Under the pieces are notes generated by a model, which made no database searches, was not told the DNA's origin, and worked only from the letters and a program-made list of their open reading frames with translations. The position numbers were made by a program, and so were the translations under genes. From Paraphysoderma sedebokerense (Eukaryota; Blastocladiomycota; Physodermatomycetes; Physodermatales; Physodermataceae): DNA of 64,000 nucleotides. The stretch covers positions 99,448 through 163,447 of the forward strand of contig JAHLJZ010000054.1 in assembly GCA_025602915.1 (NCBI GenBank), read 5' to 3'. Shown here one piece after another: positions 25,101 through 36,051 of this stretch (position 1 is its first letter; every line of letters starts with the position of its first letter).

Positions 25101-26078
25101 GAGTACCGATGATCCATTGCAATTCCATTTTACAAAGGAACCATTGATTGAAGAATATAGTGTCGCGGCCCAGGCAAAGTCATGCTTCGCTCACTTAGCA
25201 TCCTCTTACTATATGTTTAACAGACTTTCTGATTCATCCACCGTACACAGATTTATAAGTTGTCGAATGTCGATATGTGTGAATTGGCAAAGAACAGCGT
25301 CGTTCAATCAGGATGGGAAACGCAAATAAAGAAACACTGGTTGGGAAATAAATATTATATTCCAGGACCGGAAGGAAATGGTTTGCCTACATTTTCTCTT
25401 TTTTCTTTCTCTTAAGGTCGATGTTAACTTTTTCTTTCTTTCATAGATATTCACAAAACAAATATTCCTAATATTCGCGTCACATACCGCTACCTAACAC
25501 TTGTAGAAGAGCTCAATCTCGTGTGTGGTGTTCCAAATCCGTCCGAACCGAATCAGTCCCAAATTTCCACCGACGCCAACAGTCAACAACCGACAACGCT
25601 ACCGAAGGGCAAGGATATGGCTTCCTCTCTGTCCAGTATAGCGTCAGAAGCATCTTCCCCGGTGTCTTCGGCTCCGGGAATTTCACTGCCAGTTCCGCAA
25701 ACTCAGCAACCGCAGCAACAACAATCGGAACTCCGAACACCCTCAATCTCACATTCCTTCCACTCGTCTCCTCGTTCGTATCCTGATAGAGGTCTTTCTA
25801 TCAAAGATATGCCATCTATGCCGACTATCCCGTCACCACAATTAGCTCCCTCCTTGAATCCGGCGGCTAATTTCCCTGGAATGGCAAGTATGTTGGCCAG
25901 TTTACCATCCTTGGATGGGGCAGCTGGCGGCAGTCCCCCCAGAGCACCCGTTGGGTATTTCCCTGGTCATAGTTTGATGGTTAAACAATCTCAAAGGGGA
26001 GGTGGTGGCAGTACCAGTGGAGATGAAAGTGATAAGAGCGAAGCCAAGGCAGGTGATGGGTCAGATGTTCAAATGTAA
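22195..26078 (+). CDS. AMD1: AMP deaminase
   Basis: AMP deaminase converts AMP to IMP and ammonia in purine interconversion and energy-charge control. The start at 22195 ([17 protein letters not shown]) begins a Ser-rich N-terminus. The domain then runs: [18 protein letters not shown]; the [20 protein letters not shown] segment; and the zinc-site strand [20 protein letters not shown] with its HxH pair. [20 protein letters not shown] and [20 protein letters not shown] follow. The catalytic [11 protein letters not shown] comes next, then HGI, and the second metal/base region [20 protein letters not shown] with the conserved Asp pair, followed by EEYSVAAQ. The C-terminus adds a Ser/Pro/Gln-rich tail of about 180 residues beyond the usual end. 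About ten introns. All catalytic motifs are intact, so the enzyme should be active. Confidence 0.95.
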
Positions 26079-26456
26079 TTTTGTTTTTAGTACTCGTATT
26101 GTTTAAGTTTTTTTAAGTCGAAGTTCTGCTCATTAATATTGATTCAAGGGAAGATAGTGCCCGAATAGATGGCAAACTATAAATTTTGAAACCATTTAGC
26201 TACGATTAATATTATTGATTATTCCTCGTTTTGATAATTGACGACTCCCTGAATCTATATTACAATTTTAAAAAGTTGAATTCACCCAACCACGGATCGA
26301 AAGTATTCCGGTATATTCTAGCCTTCGCCGCATTCTCCGGCTCTCCCTTTTAGCATCGCTGATCTTAACGAATGCTAATTTACGTCTCCAACGTTCATAT
26401 TATGCGAGCTTTTTACGGGTTTAAAACACGGAACAAAAGTTTAGTTTTGAATGAGA
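26079..26456. other. Convergent intergenic region
   Basis: About 380 bases lie between the AMP deaminase stop and the mL54 stop. No feature beyond presumed 3' untranslated regions. Confidence 0.5.
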
Positions 26457-26925
26457 TCACTTCTTCCCTCGTAAGAAGTTATTCAATCTAATCTTTTCCT
26501 TCCTCACATGTTTTAAATATTTTTTATCCGTCAATTTTTCTTCTTCCGTCCAAGTTCGTTTTGGTGGGTCCAATAAACTCCATAACCATGATGGATACTC
26601 TGAATCAGGTAATGCAACCGGATCTTTGCCATCTTTAAGGAAATTCAGACCGGTTAGTACCGTGCCGGCGGGAACAGACGAAGTGGGGCGAGAAGACGTC
26701 GATTGTTCTATAGGTGTTGAAATTAGGGAATTGAGTTAATAAGGAGTAACATATGGTATAGAGTCAAAGGAACTAGGAACCGTTTGATTCAGCAGATGCG
26801 TTGGAGGGTGTGGGTGCTACAGCTGGTGATGAATAATTTCGTATTATACTCGGCCGAAGAGCTATTTGGCGAGTACTGATTGAATGAGGTAACTTCGTCT
26901 TATATATATAACTGAACAGAGACAT
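26457..26925 (-). CDS. MRPL54: Mitochondrial large-subunit ribosomal protein mL54
   Basis: Two exons, neither visible as a long frame. Exon 1 (26925 to about 26808) encodes MSLFSYIYKTKLPHSIST, then RQIALRPSIIRNYSSPA, a basic, Arg/Ser-rich mitochondrial presequence ending in the typical RNYSS. The splice restores SNEQSTSSRPTSSVPAGT. Exon 2 (about 26711-26457) holds the diagnostic mL54 core: GLNFLKDGKDPVALPDSEYP, SWLWSLLDPPKRTW and a basic tail EEKLTDKKYLKHVRKEKIRL, ending NNFLRGKK. The product of about 120 aa is close to the usual family length. It is divergently paired with uL24m, another mitoribosomal large-subunit protein. Confidence 0.88.
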
Positions 26926-27103
26926 GATGAAATAAAATTAAAGTATGAATTGTTTCTGATTTTGCAAATTAATGATTGACCTGATAAAGGATAGTCAACC
27001 TAGTTTACAAGACGTTGCCATGGTGACAGGTGATGTCTCTTAAAAACACCCATCCGTGTTCAACCTGTGGAAACTTTATATCATTTATAGTGACTTTTAA
27101 TTA
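26926..27103. promoter_or_regulatory. Divergent promoter shared by two mitoribosomal genes
   Basis: Only 178 bp separate the start codons of mL54 (minus) and uL24m (plus). Both proteins join the same ribosomal subunit, so shared regulation is plausible. The region holds the X-box match described separately and is otherwise AT-rich. Confidence 0.6.
27014..27027. promoter_or_regulatory. RFX X-box-like site
   Basis: GTTGCCATGGTGAC fits the RFX X-box consensus RYYNYYATRRNRAC at every position and is nearly palindromic. It lies in the middle of the mL54/uL24m divergent promoter, about 77-90 bp upstream of the uL24m start. RFX-family factors exist in fungi (Crt1/Rfx1), where they usually repress DNA-damage genes. 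A link to mitoribosome genes is inference. Confidence 0.45.
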
Positions 27104-28077
27104 ATGACACTCTCCAGAATCACAACCCTTTCAAGGACAGCTCGAGCTAGGTGGAAGTTTGTCGGATACAATTCCCTCGAGAAACAATGGATTGAAAAAT
27201 CAAAACCAAAAGTTAAACCAAAGGATTTATTGAAACCTGATCAATGGAAGATTGTAAAAGGCGATACTGTTGCTATTATAGCTGGTGCAGATAAGGGTAC
27301 TACAGGAAAAGTTGTGAAAGTGGAGAGGCATTTGAATGCCGTAGTTGTCGAAGGAAAGAATTTGGTAAGTGCTTTTAGCTGTGCCTGCCCGGAAATATCA
27401 GAACTCGGGTTTGCTTAATCAATATTAACGGATTTTCTGTTGGTTTCTGATAATTCCAACAGGCTAAGAAACATTTGCCGGTGATACAAGCAGGCCAAAA
27501 GCCTGGAACGATGAACATGGAAAAACCGATACATATATCCAACGTTTCATTGCTGGACCCCAGAGATGGGTAAGTCTGCTCCTCTACTTATGTCAGCAAT
27601 ACAATCAACACTCCAAAGCGCAAACAAATCTAACTGAGTCGTGATAGGTTACCGACGAAAGTAAGCATAGTGAAGGATTTAGATCCCGCGACAGGTAAAG
27701 CGGTGACAAAGAGAATAGCAAAGGCGAGCGGACTAGAGATACCAAAACCTAAACCTGATTTAGAGTATACGAAGCAGCGTAAAGGTAATTGATTTATTAT
27801 TTCCATGGTGTCTAATTTACAGAATAGCCTCTAATCGACATGTTTTATTCCATCCTGTAGAAGGATCGCTGGATACCAAGAAAGAAGATGTTGAAAAAGT
27901 AACTTACATACCCAGCTTAAGTGAGTACCCTTTACCGAGAACTGCGAGATTAGTAAATCATGGGTTATTCTAGTGTCTGATGAGGAAAACGCAATTGAGT
28001 TCTCCATGACTGGGAGAGAATTCTCTGTAACATATAAAGAAGCAATAATATTAATGTATGGCCCTTCATGGTCATGA
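27104..28077 (+). CDS. MRPL24: Mitochondrial large-subunit ribosomal protein uL24m
   Basis: Start MTLSRITTLSRTARARWKFV at 27104 gives a basic presequence. The KOW domain follows: QWKIVKGDTVAIIAGADKGT then TGKVVKVERHLNAVVVEGKN, the canonical L24 fold. Later exons give KKHLPVIQAGQKPGTMNMEK, then PIHISNVSLLDPRDG, VSIVKDLDPATGKAVTKRIA and ASGLEIPKPKPDLEYTKQRK. A final pair encodes GSLDTKKEDVEKVTYIPS and, with a splice at about 27.92-27.97 kb, a short tail ending at 28077. The last exon is the weakest part of the model. It binds 23S-type rRNA early in mitoribosome assembly. The yeast counterpart is MRPL40. Confidence 0.9.
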
Positions 28078-28641
28078 TAAATGCGATACTTCATGCAATA
28101 TTGATGAAGCGGTGCTATGGGAGATATAGAGGATGGCACCTGAAACTTTATTTTCAAATCTCTGTCGGTTAGATTTCTGTGTCATCGAGTATTTTTTCAC
28201 ACAGACTATATGCAAAAGTGTAAGGAAAAGTACTGTAGTGACTATGCATAATCAATCTGCTGAGGATATATGCTCCATGTATACACACTTCGCACATTCC
28301 TTCTTGATGGACTCATGTTCGCCTCGTATGCAGGTCAATAGTGGGTTGAATGCCCATAAACGACTTTGATGACATTCACATCCTCATTTGCTCTTTACTA
28401 ATTCGTACAGATTACATGTCAATGAGTTGTTAGTAATAACTATTGTCGATATGTCAGTCCCTCAGAGACATTGTCCCAGCGATGTTCAGCCACACAGCAA
28501 GTGCGCGATCGATTAATTCGTCGTTTGCATCGACTCCAGTTAGTCAGGATTTCTTTCGCTGCTTTTCCCTCTTTAAAAACCCATTCCCCCCTCCTCAGTC
28601 CTCCAGTCATCTACTAAACCATCAAATCAGCAATTTCATCC
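28078..28641. other. Intergenic region upstream of CAF16
   Basis: About 560 bases. A plus-strand frame at 28443-28745 runs into CAF16 in the wrong frame and is a shadow. The C-rich stretch near 28570-28610 is typical of a promoter-proximal region here. No other feature. Confidence 0.5.
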
Positions 28642-29928
28642 ATGCTCACAACTATGTCAAATCAACCCGCAATTTCGGTTCAGGATCTCAGCTTCTCTTA
28701 CGGCGGCCCGAGTATCCTCTCAAATGTCAACCTGGAGTTACCTAGAGGCTGTAGATGCTTACTCGTCGGTGCTAACGGTGCTGGGAAGTAAGTTTATATT
28801 CTATGCATCCTTTATTCTCGTTGACTCGCTCAACCTGAGTTAACATGATGACCTAACTCTTGGCGGTTGGCTACACAGGACTACACTACTTCGTATTTTA
28901 GCCGGTAAGAGGCTGGTAAAAGATAAAGTATTAATCTTAGGAAAGCATGCATACTTTGAAACACCAGAGGTGAGCTATTTGCTCATTTGCGTTACTAGAA
29001 CCTTACTTTTGAACTGATCATTTGAACTGACTCACTTCACTCCATGATCGCAGGGCATCAGTTATCTAGGACCAGAGTGGGTTAAGAATCCAGTGACCGC
29101 TAGAGATCTCCCAGGTATCTTGAATTTGTCATTCTCTCGCGGACAAGACAAATTGAGTTGCTGATAGATTATCCTTGATTTATTCTGTAGTTCTGCAACT
29201 TCTGGAATCTCACAATGCCAATCGACATCCGGAAAGGTTAAGAAAACTACTAGCTATTTTGGAAATCGATCCAACATGGCATACTCATTTGATTTCTGAC
29301 GGTGAAAGTATGTGTCTTTCTTCATTGTCTTTATTCGTGGTACAGTTCATTGACAACCCTCAATCGCTGTACGTTGCTTATACCAGGGCGAAGAGTTCAA
29401 ATACTTATGGGCCTTCTCCAACCGTATGACGTCCTGTTCCTCGATGAAGTGACAGTTGATCTAGATGTGCTTGTTCGCCGTGACCTTTTGCACTTTTTAA
29501 AGTCAGAGACTGAAGAACGGGGTTGCAGCATCATCTATGCTACTCACATTTTTGATGGCATTGGTGACTGGCCCAGCCATATTGCCCATATCAGAAATGG
29601 AACTATCATGGGGCTACACGCATTCAACAACGAATTTTTGAAGAAAGAATTGAGTCTGGATGAACACGGAAAGCCCAAGAATTCGTTTGATAGTCCTTTA
29701 CTGATGGTTGTAGAGAGATGGTTGCGTGAAGATTTTAACCTTCGGATTGAGGAAAGGAGAAGGATTGGCAGAACCAAGTGGGATGAGTTGAGTGAAGATG
29801 CTAGGAAATACGGAGAGTGCGTTCCCCTTCTTTTATGGCGTCTCAAAAATGTGTTTCATCAAATCTAACTGATAATTTGTTTTCATTCTTGCAGCAAATA
29901 CTATAACTACTGGAATCATGAATTGTGA
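28642..29928 (+). CDS. CAF16: ABC-type ATPase CAF16 (CCR4-NOT associated)
   Basis: A soluble single-domain ABC ATPase with no membrane segment, matching yeast Caf16, which associates with the CCR4-NOT transcription/deadenylation complex. Start at 28642, with a second in-frame ATG at 28654 giving MSNQPAISVQDLSFSYGGPS. Walker A VGANGAGKTTLLRILAGKRL is restored across the intron at about 28.79-28.88 kb. Further exons give GKHAYFETPE, SYLGPEWVKNPVTARDLP and LLESHNANRHPERLRKLLAI. The C-loop, restored by splicing at about 29.31-29.39 kb, reads SDGERRRVQILMGLLQPYDV. Walker B is VLFLDEVTVDLDVLVRRDLL and the switch His lies in SIIYATHIFDGIGDWP. The last exon ends YYNYWNHEL. All ATP-binding elements are intact. 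Confidence 0.93.
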
Positions 29929-30459
29929 GTATAAAAGCCTGCAATCACGTCCATTCTTTTGTCCATATCGTGGTCTTGACTGTAGCCAAGAATACTCAAT
30001 ATAGTTAAGCGAAATGTATTTTAGCTTGAATAAAGGGAAAAAAACTATTCTGATATATAATTAGACGACTATACAGAATGATTGCCTCGTGATGCCAGGA
30101 AGCGGGCATGAACTAATCCAATGCGAATAAACTCCTGGCCAACGGGAGTTGTGTAGTCTAAATTGCCTAAAAGCTTAAGAGAAGACAAAAATAGATGCAG
30201 GATGGCATTAGGGCATTTGCGGGGATTGAGCGAAGGCCAAGACAGACAAATGAAGACATTACATCACTTTATCCAGAGACAATGGCCGTGCCACCTCCAG
30301 TCATTGGCCCCCACTCAAATGACATTTTCACTTCCACCGGGCGGTGTTCTATTCTACTAAGCCTCCTCCGAGAACACAAACAAATCCGTCCTCTTGTCGC
30401 TTAATCCTTCTCCACGACTATATAGTCTGCTGTCCATATCCGTCCTAGTCAATTGAAAA
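29929..30459. other. Intergenic region upstream of the MADS-box gene
   Basis: About 530 bp between two plus-strand genes, holding the CAF16 3' end and the MADS promoter. Short frames at 30.16-30.40 kb lack family features. The final 120 bp are pyrimidine-rich. Confidence 0.5.
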
Positions 30460-32452
30460 ATGGGTCGTCGCAAAATTAAAATTGCCCCTATCAAGGATGA
30501 GCGAAATCGACAGGTAATTTGCTTGCTCCTGTGTCCATCCCATGTTTCTCCCCCGACTAACCTGTATTCCCTGTAATCTCATCGTTCTCATCCATCCATG
30601 TCACTTATTGAACTCACTGATACTTATTATCAATTTATTGAATGAATCACCACAAATTTCTGTCAAACCCACTTTGGGCGCCCGTTAGGTCACCTTCCAC
30701 AAACGGAAAAACGGGCTTCTCAAAAAAGCGTATGAATTGGCAGTTTTATGTGAATGCGAAATGGCAGTGATAATATTTAATTCTCAGGGAAAACTAGTGG
30801 AGTATTGTTCTGGTAAATCTATGGACAGATTACTGGACAGATATGAGAGTCATACGGATGCCAGGGAATCCAAAACCAATGCGGATGTATGTATATGGCT
30901 TCTCTCTATCTCAGGTTTTTCGGTTTGCGGTGGTGTATTTCTGCGGTTCCCGACATATTTGTTGCCTTAGACTTGTTGCATGTGAATATAAGAATACTTT
31001 TGACTTACTATTCCCCTCTTGGTTAACAAATAGTTCTCCAACGAAAATGATGACGACGACGATGAACGGGACGACATTGGAGAAACCGAGTCAATAGGAG
31101 AGTCTGTGAATTCGACTGTTTCCAATCTCGCAATTCGAAGAGGCTCAACTGTATCGATAGCGAGCGCAGGGAGTCGAAGGCGAAGCAGTATTGCCGTTAC
31201 TCCTCCTGAGCATCATCACCCTCCTGTAGCGAAATCTAATCGAAGTCAAAGTCGGGACTATGGACAGAACCCAAGTCCAATGCAAATGCCGATTCAAGCA
31301 GCACAACAACAACCCAGACGATATAGTAATGCCCAGTCTATGGGGCCACCAGTCTCGCACATGGAAGCCCCAATTCAAATACAACAACAGCAGAACTCAT
31401 TTATACCTCTGCCGATGGCAGAATCTTTGCCAATGTCACAGCCTCTGCACGTTTCCGGCCCTCCTCACAATCATCATCAGCAAAGTTATCTGTCTCTGCA
31501 AGGATTCGCGGACAGTGGACATGGGTTGGCTAATGGAGTACCGCATGATAACATGAATGGAGTTCAGACAATATCTGCCGCTACATCTACGATTAATGTA
31601 AACGCAAGTCAGGTACCCCCGAACACACTACCTCCACCATCTCAATTAATTACGAATCCACCCTCGGTTCCGAGCCAGACTTCACAGCACGACGCTCAAT
31701 ATGCGGCGTTTCAGGATATGCCGCCTGCAGTCATTGAAGCACCAAACACTTCAGCTACGACAGTCACGGAAGATGCCGCTCAGGTGGATCCAACATTTAA
31801 ACGTCCCCCACCTTACAAGCGCAAAACGTCATTAAGAGTTGAAATTCCTATTAAAAAAGATGCTAACCAGCCTCCGGCCCCTGAACCGAAAAACGTCCCT
31901 GAAGTTGCAGCAGGTTCCCCATCGAAACGAACTTCCCCTACATTACCACCTCCCAAACCGAGTCGAACATCACCAATCAAATCAAAGCAGGCGACAGGTG
32001 CACAACCTTCAGAAAACGTAACTTTGGCGCCGCTATCTGCGTTTCCGTCGCCCTATGTACCTGAATTGCCATCTCCGTCAGCGATCTATCCCGAATTATT
32101 CCAACCGAAAGTGGATGCCTCTATGTTCAGTTTTTCTCCACTTACCACCGAAAACCCTAATGTGGAGTGGCCAAGGCCCGGTAATGGCACGGGTAGCGGT
32201 ACACACACTAGAGGCAATTCTTTGAATATAAATGTGAACGGGCCTAGTGGGTTGAAGAATGAAGTTAAAGTTTGGACGGATAAGATGGAGAGCCATGATA
32301 ATGGTGAACCGACGGAGGTGAAGGAAAATGAAGTTACTACGGGAAGGAATGAAGGGATTGAGGATGAAGCAGTGCGAAACACTCGAAAACGAGATTTGGA
32401 AGTAGATGGGCCGATGTCGTTGAATCCGACACCTAAGAAGGTTAAAGTGTGA
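30460..32452 (+). CDS. RLM1: MADS-box transcription factor, MEF2/Rlm1 type
   Basis: Exon 1 encodes [18 protein letters not shown]. After an intron of about 175 bp the MADS box continues [20 protein letters not shown] then [20 protein letters not shown], the full DNA-binding and dimerisation core of MEF2-type (type II) MADS proteins. The MEF2-like extension reads [20 protein letters not shown]. From 31.03 kb a single long exon encodes about 470 residues rich in Pro, Gln, Ser and His, with an acidic Asp stretch just after the splice ([13 protein letters not shown]), typical of activation domains. Two basic, proline-flanked nuclear signals end it ([10 protein letters not shown] and PKKVKV). In yeast, Rlm1 acts downstream of the cell-wall integrity MAP kinase, and the SP/TP sites here would suit that. 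The gene symbol is by family, not proven orthology. Confidence 0.85.
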
Positions 32453-32901
32453 AATCAGATAGTCGGGACGAGTAGTCACTGACGGTTTAATTGATCTTTG
32501 GATTATCTTATTAGACAAAGAGATTTGTGTTTACTTTGTGGGCATACAAAGCTGAATGCTCACCAGTTTTGTTTTTTTGAAATTGGTTTAATTCTGCTCA
32601 TTTGCATATCCGTACTGCATAAATAATTGTATATATTAATGTATTTAAAATTGCGATTCCAATATCTACTATCGATTACATCCTACACTTCCATGTTATG
32701 CGTAACTTGAGCTGGCGGTCCGACTTGTTTGCCTCTTCTCTGGAACGCGAGGGGAGCTGTTTCGGTCCGATCCATCTCTCTGTATCGTAAATTCCGTTTT
32801 GTATGCTACTTACACATTTTCGACAAACTCCGTAGGGCCACCGACACAGCTAATAGAGATCTGGACATATCACTTGGAACACACCTGTAAGACCGCAAGT
32901 A
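32453..32901. other. Intergenic region upstream of the NuSAP gene
   Basis: About 450 bp. The 5' half is AT-rich 3' flank of the MADS gene and the 3' half is the presumed NuSAP promoter, with a single MCB-like ACGCGA near 32.75 kb. No other feature. Confidence 0.45.
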
Positions 32902-35642
32902 ATGGATGAATCCACAGTGTCGACAGCCGAAAGCCTCACGGTCGATTACCTCGAGACATTGAAACGGCCGCAACTACAGAAACTATGCAAGAAGTACGGA
33001 GTAAAAGCGAGCGGAAAGGTATGGGTAGATGATTTATGTTTCAGCAAGACTATATAACGCCTGGGTATACACCATCTAACCATTTACGATTTGTGTGTCC
33101 TCGTCCCCTCTAGAATACAGAAATTATAGAAAGATTACTACAAGCAGTTGACTCAAATGGTATATTTTCAAATCAATTTGTTGCTCAAAATTGTACATTT
33201 CTGTTTCCTATTCATATATCAACTCTAACTCATTCCCTGCACCATTGATCTTAGGACAACCCAATCCCAGTGACGAGACAAGCGACACAGAAACCGATCA
33301 AAATCAAGTAAAAGTTATTCAAACTAATCTCGAAAAATTGAATATTTCGGAACCGAATGTCAAAAGTGAAGACGATGTATCAATTGATGATGAGAGTAAA
33401 GAGCCGGTGGAGAAAAACGGTTAGTTTGATTTTTCATTGACGTGATGGCCGAGGACGCACAAAGGTCGTGTCATTGAGATGGTGGGATGGAGGTTACAAG
33501 TTAGAAAATTATACCTTTGAGATAACATTGTAATCGGAGCTCTCTGTCCGATGGTATCCCTTGGTGAATGGAGGGATATCGATCTAATGCTTGCAACTTG
33601 GGAGTGAGGCTCCGTTAAGATCATTCATACTAATGTGAATTTGCTTCTCCTTTAAGATATGGTATTGGACGACAAGACTGAAATTGAAAATGCTGGAGGC
33701 ATTTGCGAAGCTATGGGTGAACCGCAAGACACTAACGAGGCATCCCAAGTCGAAGAAGGGAAGGGGTATAACGAGATGGATTCTTCAATCAACCCAGTTG
33801 ACCAAGCTGCCATCATCGAATCAAGTAAGGCTTCGAGCTCATAAATCTTTTTCGAAGGTCAGATTTTAACAGCGTTCCCAGCCAAAGTCTCGAACGAACA
33901 ATCCGATACAGCATCAATCAATGTCTCCACAACAGGGATTCCTCCCGAAACAGCCTTTTCTTTTTCTTCGAAAATTCCGTCAATTAACGCCACTTCAGCT
34001 GCCGCCGCTTCTGTCTTGGCGGATTTAGAAACCCGTGTTCAACTCATTAGTACTGTCAATTTCTAGTTATCAGCTCATTGGTGTCAATACTTATTTTGAA
34101 TCTACTGTAGAATCGTTACCCCCTGAACAACGACGAAAGTACCTTCCGTCGCCGGCAAAGACTTCAAGGTATCTTTCAACCGATTTTTGAGAGGTTGAAT
34201 GCTATGCTAACTTCTGGGTTTCAATTCAAAATCAATTTTCAAGACCAACCACACCGGCGACTGCGGCAACGAAACAACTTCATCGCATTCATGCCAAATC
34301 ATTCAAGCAAATGGATTCAATCGTGAATCACTGGGCAGCATATAAAAAGCCGAAAACGCCGAAACCAGCGGTCACTAATACTGCTAATGAAACAAAAATC
34401 TGCGTCGGAACGTCAAAGAAACGGAAAGCTGGCAGCTCAGAAGATGATGAAGGCACGCCAGTTAAGAAAGTGAAAATTGAGTTGACTTTGAAGGTATATA
34501 TTTCCGTTTTTATCCAACATGCGTATCAACGATATTAAATTCTGTTATAGGCAAAAGAGACCCCAAAAAGGTCACATCGAAAACCGGTGGCTACCAGGAG
34601 GTGATTATTTCGCTACTTATTATTGAATGTGTTTGAATTCTTACTTACCGATCGGTACCTGATTCAATGGTAATAGTACAACACGCAGTCGAATCGCTCA
34701 AAAAACATTTTCTCAACCCAACAAACCTAATTTTACTATGTACGTTACCAAATAGATCAACTTCGCATAATGAGCTGACATTGACTTTTACATTTGATAT
34801 TTCCTTCATAACTGACAGCGCACCTGTTACACCCAAAAAGTTTCCCATCAAGCGAGAGACTTCAATAAACGAGACAACTCGACCTCCAATTGCTAAACAA
34901 ATTCCAGTAATTAAAAAAGCGAAAGAGGACAGTGTTGCTGTAAGGTATGAACAGTCTTATTGATCCCAAGGTTTTATCAGATGTCTCAACAAGACAATAA
35001 CGCGAAAAACATAAAGGTCTAGCCCACGTAGAACACAATTGTCGGCATCGTCTCATCAGCAATCTTCCATTCATCAGAATTCATCAAAGCTTCCAACAAC
35101 AAAGGCGGTACCTATTATAAAATCGACGAAATACCAAAACGTAAAACCGAAAGTGGACACGAAACCACCTCCAGTTGTAAAGAAACCCGTGGAGAAAGAT
35201 GCGTTCAAAAAGATAGAGTCAAGGTCTACTACGATTGTAAATAATAAAAAGGAGAAAGTAAATTCAGGTATGCGTGCTCCATTGCTTAGACGACCGTATC
35301 GCCACTTAACGAAATTCCCTAACATGACTGTAACCCTTACTTTCCTTTTACTTTTCTCAATACTTGACAGTCCCTCCCACCATATCCAACAAACCTACCA
35401 TTCCCAAACCAACCACTAAACCCACACCTATCTCTGCTTCACAAGCTACAAAATCCAATAAAACCCCTGTTAAATCAATCACTAAGCCGAACCCCGCGCC
35501 TTCATTGCCTACTGTGGAGAAGAAACAACCAGAACAGAAACCAAAACCTAAACATTTATCATTTGATTTGAAAGCTTCACTGAGTAAACCATTGGGTTAT
35601 GTACCGTACACTGGAAAGTTGAAGGCAATACAGAAGAAATGA
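32902..35642 (+). CDS. NUSAP1: Nucleolar and spindle-associated protein (NuSAP) homologue
   Basis: NuSAP crosslinks microtubules near chromatin in mitosis. The N-terminus is a SAP motif assembled over one splice (VDYLETLKRPQLQKLCKKYG, VKASGK, then NTEIIERLLQAVDSN). A long acidic Ser/Asp/Glu region follows over several exons. The charged helix QLHRIHAKSFKQMDSIVNHW is the family's microtubule-binding MESI-type motif. KKPKTPKPA, PVKKVKIE and RSHRK supply nuclear signals and Lys-rich repeats. The C-terminus SFDLKASLSKPLGYVPYTGK then LKAIQKK matches the NuSAP terminal motif (FDLKASLSRPL-type). About ten introns are used. One of about 235 bp (33.42-33.66 kb) is unusually long for this window. Motif order fits NuSAP throughout, although the middle is not conserved. 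Confidence 0.8.
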
Positions 35643-36051
35643 TTAATTGGGAGTGTATGTATTATGTATCTGACGTACGGCGTTAGATTGTTAATAATCA
35701 AATGGGATAGAATGTAGATTGTCGAATTCATTCATTTTATTTTTTGGTGATTTGACAATTGAACGTTCTCGTTTTGGTATTGTTCATGGCACATGAAAAA
35801 TTAAACTGATTGAAATGAATATTCTATTTAGACGATTGCTGTCTATGTGAGTGCCCTTATGTCGGAATTACAATTCTTTTAAGAGTATAACCAGCACGAA
35901 AGATGCATGGTGACACGCATATCATATGTATTAAAATTTAATAGAAAATTAACTGACCACAGGAGATGTATATACAAGTACAAACACTATCAACAAATGT
36001 GACTACTCTAAAGTTGTTTTTTTTTGGGTTTTAATACATAACGAAATGAAC
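35643..36051. other. Convergent intergenic region
   Basis: AT-rich sequence of about 410 bp between the NuSAP and SF3B5 stops. Only presumed 3' untranslated regions are seen, with a T-run at 36.02 kb. Confidence 0.5.

Noticed and set aside
30163-30404. Two overlapping frames between CAF16 and the MADS gene
   Set aside because: Low-complexity composition, no homology pattern and no splice continuation to either neighbour.
33430-33640. A-box-like TGGCCGAGGACG inside the long NuSAP intron, possible intronic tRNA
   Set aside because: No B box (GTTCGA) follows at the right distance and no cloverleaf can be drawn.
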